This document shows positions 58,043 to 64,000 of a DNA stretch of 64,000 nucleotides, piece after piece. The notes beneath the pieces were generated by a model that saw nothing but the letters and a program-made list of their open reading frames with translations, was not told the origin of the DNA and made no database searches. How positions within the stretch are numbered: position 1 is the first letter of the stretch; each line of letters starts with the position of its first letter. Location of the stretch: positions 50,167 through 114,166 of the forward strand of contig CATXXC010000007.1 of the NCBI GenBank assembly GCA_958403385.1. Direction: 5' to 3'. Made by a program: the position numbers and the translations under genes. This stretch comes from an uncultured Collinsella sp. (GTDB lineage: Bacteria > Actinomycetota > Coriobacteriia > Coriobacteriales > Coriobacteriaceae).

Positions 58043-60344
58043 GTAGACCAGCTCCCTTCAGAGCATCGGTAAGTGCGGCTCGCGTGTCGTCTGCCATGGG
58101 GCACAGCGGCATACGGTAGTTTGCCTCGATCATGCCCATCTGGGCGAGCGCTTCCTTGACGGGGATGGGGTTGACCTCGCTAAAGAGGGCGTTGATGAGC
58201 GGCTGGCCGGCAATCTGGATATCGCGGGCGCGCGCTACGTCGCCGTCCAGATAAGCGCGGCACATGTCGTGTACAAGCTGCGGCTGCACGTCGGCCCACA
58301 CGCTGATGGTGCCCGAAGCGCCCAGGCTCATGAGCGGCACTGTGAGTGCATCCTCGCCCGAGTACATGCGGAAATCGTCGGACAGCAGGTGGGCGATCTT
58401 GGCCGCGTAGGCGACGTTGCCCGAGGCCTCCTTGATGCCCATGATGTTGGGGTGCGCGGCTAGGCGCTCTACGTTGCGCTCGCTGATACCGCAGCCGCAG
58501 CGGCCGGGGATGTTGTACAGGATGCAGGGGATGTCAACGGCATCGGCGACGGTCTTAAAGTGCTGATAGATACCCTCTTCGTTGGACTTGTTGTAGTAGG
58601 GGGTAATGAGCAGCAGGCCGTCGGCTCCCAAGCCCTGGTAAGTAAGCGACTTGGTGAGCATGGTCTGCGTGGAGTTGGAGCCTGAGCCGGCGATGACGGG
58701 GACGCGTCCTGCAACATGCTTGACCACGGCGGCGACGACGGAGTTGTCCTCGTCATCGGTCATCGTGGCGCTCTCGCCGGTGGTGCCCAGGGTGAGAATG
58801 GCGTCGGTGCCATTTTGCAAGTGGAAATCGATAAGGCGCTCGAGCGCGTCAAAGTCGACACTGCCGTCCTTTTTAAACGGCGTAACCAGGGCGACGATTG
58901 AGCCCTCGAGATTGCGGATGTCCATGTTCTTCTCCTTCGCCTCCGCGATCTGGATGCGTTTGTTCCATTGAGCTGCGACTGCCAGGCGCTCGTCTTGGGC
59001 GCGACGGCGGGCGCTTTCGGCGCGCGACTTGGCCAGCAGCTCTCGGCCGCACGGCAGCACGTCGAGCGTGGAAAAGTAATCGCCCGGGCGCTCGGCGCGG
59101 CGGATGAGGTCGGCCGCGCCATCGGGGCGCAGCAGGACCTCGGCGGAGCGCAGACGTCCGTTGTAGTTGTAGCCCATGGAGTAGCCATGCGCACCGGTAT
59201 CGTGGATTACAAGCAGGTCATCCATGTCGATATGCGGCAGCTCGCGGTCGATGGCGAACTTGTCGTTGTTTTCGCACAGGTTGCCCGTGATATCGTACGT
59301 GTTCGTGACGGGAGCTGCGGACTTGTCGGGGCCACCCGGCTGGCCCATCACTGTAACGTGGTGGTAAGCGCCATACATGGCAGGACGAATGAGGTCGACG
59401 GCACTTGCGTCCACGCCGATATAGTCTTTGTAGATCCGCTTTTCGTGAATGGCCTTGGTGACCAGGCACCCGTAGGGGCCCATCATAAAGCGGCCCATCT
59501 CGGTGCAGATCGCCACATCGCCCATGCCGGCGGGAACCAGGATCTCGTCGTAGGCCGCGTGTACACCCTCGCCGATGGCGTGGATGTCATTGGCCTGCTG
59601 CTCGGGCAGGTAGGGGATACCCACACCGCCGGACAGATTGATAAAGGCGACATGTGCACCGGTCTCGCGCTCCAGGCGCACGGCAAGTTCAAAGAGGATT
59701 CGCGCGAGCTTGGGGTAGTAATCGTTGGTGACGGTGTTGCTGGCAAGGAAGGCATGGATGCCAAAGTCCTCGGCGCCCTTGGCCTTGAGCATGCGGAAGG
59801 CATCAAAGAGCTGCTCGGTGGTCATGCCGTACTTGGAATCGCCCGGGTTGTCCATAATGCCGTTGGAAAGCTGGAACAGGCCGCCCGGGTTAAAACGGCA
59901 GCTCACCGTCTTGGGGATGGGTCCCGCGACGCGCTCGTAAAACTCAATGTGGCTGATATCGTCGAAGTTGACGATGGCGCCCAACTTGTCGGCAAGCTCA
60001 AAGTCTGCCGCCGGCGTGTCGTTGGACGAGAACATGATGTCATGGCCGGTGATGCCCAGCGAGCGGGCGATCATGAGCTCGGTATAGCTCGAGCAATCGC
60101 AGCCGCAGCCGTATTCGTTGAGAATTGAGATAAGGGCCGGGTTGGGGTTGGCCTTGACGGCAAAGTACTCCTTAAACCCCGGGTTCCACGCAAAGGCGTC
60201 GCGCACTTCTTGCATGTTGCGGCGGATACCCGCCTCGTCGTATAGATGAAACGGCGTGGGGAACTGCTCGACGATATGCTCGAGTGTCTCCTTGTCCACA
60301 AACGGCTGCTTGGCCGCATATGCCTCGTTGGGGGTCAATGCCAT
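58035..60344 (-). CDS. lysA-dapA: Diaminopimelate decarboxylase fused to dihydrodipicolinate synthase
   Basis: One uninterrupted 769-codon frame. Residues ~25-440 are LysA: PLP Lys in EYFAVKANPNP (K64), SSNDTPAADFELA, INLSGGVGIPYLP, ICTEMGRFMMGPYGCLV. After a ~35-residue Arg/Ala-rich helical linker, residues 474-769 are a full DapA: GSIVALVTPFKKDGSVD, LGTTGESATM, ITPYYNKSNEEG, Schiff-base Lys in MGIKEASGN. So one chain carries the first DAP-specific and last lysine step. The DapA Met (58925) is preceded by AAGGAG in frame, so separate DapA could also be made. Preceded by a lysine riboswitch. Confidence 0.92.
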   Translation of the reverse strand: MALTPNEAYAAKQPFVDKETLEHIVEQFPTPFHLYDEAGIRRNMQEVRDAFAWNPGFKEYFAVKANPNPALISILNEYGCGCDCSSYTELMIARSLGITGHDIMFSSNDTPAADFELADKLGAIVNFDDISHIEFYERVAGPIPKTVSCRFNPGGLFQLSNGIMDNPGDSKYGMTTEQLFDAFRMLKAKGAEDFGIHAFLASNTVTNDYYPKLARILFELAVRLERETGAHVAFINLSGGVGIPYLPEQQANDIHAIGEGVHAAYDEILVPAGMGDVAICTEMGRFMMGPYGCLVTKAIHEKRIYKDYIGVDASAVDLIRPAMYGAYHHVTVMGQPGGPDKSAAPVTNTYDITGNLCENNDKFAIDRELPHIDMDDLLVIHDTGAHGYSMGYNYNGRLRSAEVLLRPDGAADLIRRAERPGDYFSTLDVLPCGRELLAKSRAESARRRAQDERLAVAAQWNKRIQIAEAKEKNMDIRNLEGSIVALVTPFKKDGSVDFDALERLIDFHLQNGTDAILTLGTTGESATMTDDEDNSVVAAVVKHVAGRVPVIAGSGSNSTQTMLTKSLTYQGLGADGLLLITPYYNKSNEEGIYQHFKTVADAVDIPCILYNIPGRCGCGISERNVERLAAHPNIMGIKEASGNVAYAAKIAHLLSDDFRMYSGEDALTVPLMSLGASGTISVWADVQPQLVHDMCRAYLDGDVARARDIQIAGQPLINALFSEVNPIPVKEALAQMGMIEANYRMPLCPMADDTRAALTDALKGAGLLD

Positions 60345-60357
60345 GTCCCGTAAACCT

Positions 60358-60422
60358 CGCTATCCAGACGGCGCCATCTGCGCATCGAATCCGCATAGCG
60401 TGGACCCAATGTCCGGATAGCG
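60358..60422 (-). promoter_or_regulatory. Expression-platform hairpin of the lysine riboswitch
   Basis: 12-bp arms 60411-60422 and 60358-60369 (CGCTATCCGGAC with GTCTGGATAGCG) close a hairpin that ends just before the start region of lysA-dapA. No T-run; control of translation initiation is inferred. Confidence 0.55.
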
Positions 60423-60436
60423 CTCCCGCATTGCTG

Positions 60437-60573
60437 CAGACAGTCCTGCGAGTGTTTCCCGCAGGCCCACCAGGCTGTTCGTGCCCGAAAAACCCAGTTC
60501 GGCGGGTTTCGCCTCCCCGCGGGGTCAAAGTCTGCCGACTCGCCCGCGGCTCTTCGTGCCCGCGCCTCTATCA
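60437..60573 (-). promoter_or_regulatory. Lysine riboswitch (L box)
   Basis: Read on the minus strand, the 5' part begins ATAGAGGCGCG. Conserved L-box segments follow: GAAGAGC, GCGAGTCGGCAG, the GGGGAGGCGAAACCCGCCGAAC core, AACAGCCTGGTGGG, and the 3' closing strand GGACTGTCTG. It sits between the promoter region and the lysA-dapA gene of a DAP operon. Lysine binding would shut the operon off. Confidence 0.85.
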
Positions 60574-60722
60574 AGTGGTAAAGACCCTACCACGTTGCAC
60601 TTTACCAAACAAGAGTATTCGTATATAACGTTTAAAAAATGCAGCATCATGCTAGAAACGAGGGCGCCACAATCCTGCGTCACAATAGGTGACAACTGAG
60701 TTGCCCCATGAAAGGAATCCCC

Positions 60723-61910
60723 ATGACCGAGCTCCAAGAACTCCGTCGCTATCGTCGCGACCTGCATCGCATTCCGGAGCTCGACTTCGATCTTCCGCAA
60801 ACTATCGCCTATATCGAGGGCGTGCTCGCTCCGCTTGCCTGCGAGGTGATCCATCCGTGCCCTAGTTGCGTGTGCGCTTTCTTCGACGCTGGCACGGGTG
60901 CCTCGCATGCCACGGCGATTCGTGCCGATATGGATGCGTTGCCTATTGCGGAGACGACGGGCGCCGCTTTTGCCTCGACGCATCCCGGCAAGATGCACGC
61001 GTGCGGCCACGACGGGCACATGGCTATGGCCCTCGCGGCGGCAACTTTTGTCGACCGTACGATTCGTGAGCAGCCGGGCGTTATTAAGCGCAACGTGCTT
61101 TTTGTGTTCCAGCCGGCCGAGGAAACAACCGGTGGCGCTAAGACGGTATGCGAGAGCGGCGTGTTCGAGCGCTACGGGGTCGACCGCATCTTTGGCTTTC
61201 ACGTGTGGCCCGATCTTCCTGCCGGTACGCTGGCGAGCTGTCCCGGTCCGCTGCTGGCGCGCTCGAGCGAGACGCACATTCATATCCATGGCACGAGCAT
61301 CCATATCGCCAAGACCTACGGCGTTCCAGTCGAGGAATCACATGACGCAGCGCTGGCGGCGGCAAAGTTCCTGGTTGCCGAGCGCGAGCTGATGGACGAG
61401 CTGGGTGCCGATGAGCCCTGCATCGGTAAGTTTGGCCTGCTGCAGGCCGGCACCGTCTGCAATGCGGTGGCGGGGGAGGCCCATGTTGCCGGTAGCTTGC
61501 GTGTGTTTACGGACGCCATGTTCGACCGTGCGCGCGAGGGCGTACGCCGTGCGCTCGACGAGGCGTGCACCGCAACGGGCTGTACGTACGATCTCGACTT
61601 TGCCGAGGGCTATCCGCCAGTCGATAACGACCCCGAGTTGTTTGCCCACATTGCGCCTGCCTTGCCCGAGTTGCAACTTGTGGACGAGCCGCTGTTAATT
61701 GCCGAGGACTTTGCTTTCTATCAGCGCCATCTGCCGGGCGTGTTCTTCTTGCTGGGCACGGGCGTGCCAGAAGGACAAGAAAACCCGATCGACGCTGATG
61801 ACTGCCCAGCCTATGCGATGAGCGCTCTGCATACCGATACCATGCTCTTTGACGAGGAGATTCTTCTCAAAGGCCTCGATGTCTACAAACGATTGCTTTT
61901 GCTTGACTAA
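60723..61910 (+). CDS. M20 amidohydrolase, probable N-acetyldiaminopimelate deacetylase
   Basis: A 395-aa M20D metallopeptidase-type amidohydrolase. LRRYRRDLHRIPELDFDLPQT at the N-terminus, IRADMDALPIAE, MHACGHDGHMAMALAAA (metal Cys/His) and VFQPAEETTGGAK (Glu pair), then the dimerisation lid and HTDTM region. It removes an acyl group from N-acylated amino acids. It is divergent from the lysA-dapA-dapB-dapH operon, whose DapH makes acetylated intermediates, so N-acetyl-LL-DAP deacetylase is the best guess; hippurate or IAA-amino-acid hydrolase are alternatives. AAAGGAAT precedes ATG 60723. Confidence 0.8.
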   Translation: MTELQELRRYRRDLHRIPELDFDLPQTIAYIEGVLAPLACEVIHPCPSCVCAFFDAGTGASHATAIRADMDALPIAETTGAAFASTHPGKMHACGHDGHMAMALAAATFVDRTIREQPGVIKRNVLFVFQPAEETTGGAKTVCESGVFERYGVDRIFGFHVWPDLPAGTLASCPGPLLARSSETHIHIHGTSIHIAKTYGVPVEESHDAALAAAKFLVAERELMDELGADEPCIGKFGLLQAGTVCNAVAGEAHVAGSLRVFTDAMFDRAREGVRRALDEACTATGCTYDLDFAEGYPPVDNDPELFAHIAPALPELQLVDEPLLIAEDFAFYQRHLPGVFFLLGTGVPEGQENPIDADDCPAYAMSALHTDTMLFDEEILLKGLDVYKRLLLLD

Positions 61911-61955
61911 GGCGCAAAGGACTATTTGTTCTAGAAAACACGAACAAACGTACGA

Positions 61956-61961
61956 TATAAT
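61956..61961 (+). promoter_or_regulatory. -10 box of the higBA operon
   Basis: Consensus TATAAT, 52 bases before higB; no good -35 was found, so an activator-independent weak promoter or autoregulated start is possible. Confidence 0.4.
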
Positions 61962-62012
61962 AGAGATGTAAGTCTATAGAAAGGTTTGACGTTACTAACG
62001 TAAGGCGATACT

Positions 62013-62294
62013 ATGATTGCATCGTATAAAGATGAGGATACCGAACGCTTTGCCATGGGTGTGCGGGTCAGGAGGTTCGTGCCCTTTGAGCGTGTTGCGT
62101 TGAGGAAGATTCGCCAACTGCAGGTTTGTGCTTCGCTTGATGATCTTCGCGTTCCACCGGGCAACCGCCTGGAAGCTTTGAAGGGCGATCGTGCCGGTCA
62201 ATATAGCATCCGTGTTAACGAGCGCTATCGGGTCTGTTTTGAGTGGAGACAGGAGATGGCTTGGAATGTCGAAATCGTCGATTATCACAAGTGA
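62013..62294 (+). CDS. higB: HigB-type toxin (RelE superfamily)
   Basis: A 93-aa RelE/ParE-fold mRNA interferase-like toxin. The conserved core is LRKIRQLQVCASLDDLRVPPGNRLEALKGDRAGQYSIRVNERYRVCFEW, with catalytic-type basic residues and the terminal VEIVDYHK. It precedes and overlaps its antitoxin gene by 29 bases, the toxin-first order typical of higBA. AAGG lies 7 bases before the ATG. Cytoplasmic; cuts mRNA on the ribosome in characterised relatives. Confidence 0.92.
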   Translation: MIASYKDEDTERFAMGVRVRRFVPFERVALRKIRQLQVCASLDDLRVPPGNRLEALKGDRAGQYSIRVNERYRVCFEWRQEMAWNVEIVDYHK

Positions 62295-62607
62295 TGAGAC
62301 TTCGGCCGATTTGCTGTCGCCGGTGACTCCTGGTGAGCTTCTCAAAGAGGAGTTTCTTGTTCCCATGGGCATTTCTCAATATCGCCTTGCGAAAGAGACT
62401 GGGATTCCGGCTCAGCGTATCGGGCAGATTGTCTTGGGAAAACGTCGCGTGACGGCCGACACCGACCTCCGTCTTTGCCGTTATTTTGGCCTGACGGATG
62501 GTTATTGGCTGCGCGCTCAGGTGGCGTTTGACCTTGAGGCCGAGAAAAGGCGGATCGAACCGGAACTCGACAAGATCGTTCCTGTTCAGCAGGCTATCGC
62601 ACTGTAG
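62266..62607 (+). CDS. higA: HigA-type antitoxin
   Basis: A 113-aa HTH_3 antitoxin: VTPGELLKEEFLVPMGISQYRLAKETGIPAQRIGQIVLGKRRVTADTDLRLCRYFGL is the HigA/VapI-type helix-turn-helix. It neutralises HigB and represses the operon. Start ATG 62266 lies within higB, which ensures coupling; a start at 62191 is less likely. Short C-terminal tail (EPELDKIVPVQQ). Confidence 0.92.
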   Translation: MSKSSIITSDETSADLLSPVTPGELLKEEFLVPMGISQYRLAKETGIPAQRIGQIVLGKRRVTADTDLRLCRYFGLTDGYWLRAQVAFDLEAEKRRIEPELDKIVPVQQAIAL

Positions 62608-62636
62608 TGCTCAAAGATGATGGGGGTGGCGCGGCG

Positions 62637-62960
62637 ATGAGGCGACGCCGACAGTCTGCCGTATATAGTCCGGGTGGATGCGGGTGCGGTTTGCTGCTGC
62701 TTCCGGTTATTGCTGTGAGCATTGGCGTGATGTTTGCGCTTGCCGGGCTTGCCGCGGCGGCGCTCGTGCTGTTTATCACTGCCATCGGCGTGACGATTTG
62801 GCTCTGCCGCAATCGCGAGCAACGCCGTGCCGACGGTAAAACCAATGTCGGCTGGGTCGTCTTTCTGATCATTGCGTACCTGCTGAGTGCCAGCTACCTT
62901 GTTTTCTTTGTCCTGTTGATGATCAGTGCCTTTACCGGGGAATCCGTCACGGTGGGTTGA
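62637..62960 (+). CDS. Small three-helix membrane protein
   Basis: A 107-aa protein with a basic start (MRRRRQSAVYS), a glycine/Cys turn (GGCGCG) and three hydrophobic stretches: GLLLLPVIAVSIGVMFALAG, LAAAALVLFITAIGVTIWLC and VGWVVFLIIAYLLSASYLVFFVLLMI. A charged loop (RNREQRRADGK) separates the last two. ATG at 62637 follows GGGGTGG; GTG at 62607 overlaps the higA stop and is an alternative. No family recognised. Confidence 0.6.
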   Translation: MRRRRQSAVYSPGGCGCGLLLLPVIAVSIGVMFALAGLAAAALVLFITAIGVTIWLCRNREQRRADGKTNVGWVVFLIIAYLLSASYLVFFVLLMISAFTGESVTVG

Positions 62961-63065
62961 TGCACTGCCAGCAGACGGTCGCGCGCAGTGCGTTTGCTCG
63001 GCGTTTGGATAACTGCATTGGTCGTTTACCGCAGCCTTAGCTCTCAGCTAATGAATTCAAGTTCA

Positions 63066-63119
63066 ATCCTTCCTACGATGTGCTGTGTACCGGCACGGTA
63101 GCCGGATCGTAGGAAGGAT
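63066..63119 (+). promoter_or_regulatory. Hairpin masking the ribosome binding site
   Basis: Perfect 14-bp arms (63066-63079 / 63106-63119), with an inner CCGGC/GCCGG stem (63090-63094 / 63101-63105). The right arm contains AGGAAGG, the only ribosome binding site of the gene starting at 63125, so folding would block translation. It could also be a DNA operator. Confidence 0.65.
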
Positions 63120-63124
63120 GAATA

Positions 63125-63568
63125 ATGGCAAAAGAGGGAAAGAAGCCAATCGGCAAGATTGTCCTAGGCATCATCGTGGTGCTGGTTATTGTCGGTGCCG
63201 TGGGCTCTATGGGCGGCAACTCAACCGATTCGTCTGCGAGCGATTCGGCAAAACCTGCCGAGACGACACGGCAGGCTGAGGAGCAAAAAGAACCGCAAGA
63301 ACCGTATACCATTGCTGACGAGGCTGAAGACACTTCCAATCAGTTTACCTATAAGATCACGGGCACCCTGACCAATAACACGGACAAGGAAAAGAGCTAC
63401 ATTCAGATTGAATATGTTCTGTATGATGCCGATGGCAACCAGGTTGGAACGGCTCTTGCAAACACCAATCATCTGAAGGCGGGCGGCTCCTGGAAGTTCG
63501 AGGCGCTGGGTACGGTGTCTCCCGACCAGGTTGCTAGCTGGGAGCGTTCGGACGTAAGCGGTTTCTAG
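63125..63568 (+). CDS. Exported FxLYD-domain protein
   Basis: A 147-aa secreted or membrane-anchored protein. After a Lys-rich start, a hydrophobic segment (IVLGIIVVLVIVGAVGSMGG) serves as signal anchor. A Ser/Ala/Glu-rich linker precedes an FxLYD domain from about residue 65 (YKITGTLTNNTDKEKSYIQIEYVLYDADGNQVGTAL..), a beta-sandwich common in Gram-positive surface proteins. No known catalytic role. Translation is likely gated by the hairpin at 63066-63119. Confidence 0.75.
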   Translation: MAKEGKKPIGKIVLGIIVVLVIVGAVGSMGGNSTDSSASDSAKPAETTRQAEEQKEPQEPYTIADEAEDTSNQFTYKITGTLTNNTDKEKSYIQIEYVLYDADGNQVGTALANTNHLKAGGSWKFEALGTVSPDQVASWERSDVSGF

Positions 63569-63600
63569 CATGTTGCATGCACTGGGGGAGGTGAAGTCGT

Positions 63601-64000
63601 ATGTCCGATAAAAAGCTGACTGACGAGTTGCTCAATGAGCTTCTCGACGCGCCAAACATCGATGGCTATATCAAGGAACACGACTTTGCCGCCCCGTCGC
63701 TTTCGGATTACTTAAAGCAGTTGCTGCAAGAGAAGGGGCTCGAGCGTTCGCGCGTGGTGCGTATGGCCGACCTCAACGAGACCTTTGGCTATCAGATCTT
63801 TACCGGTTCGCGCAATCCGAGCCGCAATAAGGTGCTGCAGATTGCCTTTGCAATGGCGCTGTCGATGAAGGAGACTAACCGCGCCCTGACGGCTGCCGGA
63901 GTGAGCGTCCTAAACTGCAAGGACCGTCGCGATGCAATCATTATCTTTGGCTCTGTTAGACCAGGATTGACATTCCGCCCCGTCATCTTCTTGCGATTGC
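63601..64000 (+). CDS. Helix-turn-helix protein, 5' part
   Basis: ATG at 63601 with GGGGGAGGTG eight bases upstream; open to the window's end (133 codons present), so the C-terminus is unknown. Residues ~35-95 form an XRE-like HTH: SDYLKQLLQEKGLERSRVVRMADLNETFGYQIFTGSRNPSRNKVLQIAFAMALS. NCKDRRDAIIIFG follows. It resembles Coriobacteria regulators of unknown target. Lies 32 bases after the FxLYD gene, possibly co-transcribed. Confidence 0.75.
   Translation, partial: MSDKKLTDELLNELLDAPNIDGYIKEHDFAAPSLSDYLKQLLQEKGLERSRVVRMADLNETFGYQIFTGSRNPSRNKVLQIAFAMALSMKETNRALTAAGVSVLNCKDRRDAIIIFGSVRPGLTFRPVIFLRL

Overview
The window reads as chromosome from a high-GC anaerobic gut actinobacterium of the Coriobacteriia, most like Collinsella. 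This is inferred from gene content: an oxygen-independent ribonucleotide reductase pair, L-lactate dehydrogenase, acetyl-pathway diaminopimelate synthesis, FrlB/FrlD-type Amadori-sugar genes, a DUF3793 protein and many strong intrinsic terminators. There is no rRNA or tRNA gene to settle it. Genes lie densely on both strands in short operons with clear AGGAGG-type ribosome binding sites.

Region 1 (1-9.9 kb): 3' end of nrdD, then nrdG. A folate block follows (folE, an HD hydrolase, folB). Next come a zinc metallopeptidase, an M19 dipeptidase, an FKBP isomerase with a UreE-like protein, a HAD phosphatase, a Fur-type regulator, acylphosphatase, a Gfo/Idh/MocA oxidoreductase and RNase HI. Region 2 (10-28.4 kb): a LysR regulator diverges from metY, which has a candidate leader-peptide attenuator. 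Then follow exported and small membrane proteins, a panE-like reductase, an Fe-S aldo/keto reductase, a second Gfo/Idh/MocA gene and endonuclease IV (each of these two behind a copy of a covarying hairpin repeat), a polar amino-acid ABC transporter, flavodoxin plus DUF3793, a metal-binding membrane protein, an SOS-boxed Y-family polymerase with a YolD-like partner, a truncated Fe-ADH-like gene and pgi.

Region 3 (28.3-31.9 kb): a small, probably decayed integrative/conjugative segment (unknown protein, ClpP-like protease, VirD4-type ATPase) bounded by two diverged copies of the pgi 3' end. Region 4 (32-41.7 kb): deoC, two HAD phosphatases, then a GntR-controlled operon (YfcC-type carrier, amidohydrolase, FrlC-like epimerase, FrlB deglycase, FrlD kinase) for Amadori products, followed by a 231-bp MITE-like element with perfect 30-bp inverted repeats.

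Region 5 (41.7-56.5 kb): tatD-tcdA, a candidate type I toxin with a convergent small RNA, an SdpR/SdpI pair whose sdpI has an in-frame TGA, ettA, two cell-envelope or hypothetical genes, nadE, an aminotransferase, ldh, a Mbeg1-like hydrolase and a nucleoid-associated protein. Region 6 (56.5-64 kb): a lysine/diaminopimelate operon on the minus strand (lysA fused in frame to dapA, dapB, dapH) behind a lysine riboswitch, with a divergent acetyl-DAP deacetylase-like gene. It is followed by a HigBA toxin-antitoxin pair, small membrane and exported proteins, and a partial HTH gene.

The most unusual signals are the toxin/small-RNA module (43.4-43.7 kb), the lysA-dapA fusion with an internal ribosome binding site, the metY leader ORF, the pgi 3' duplication flanking conjugation-type genes, and several families of palindromic intergenic repeats.
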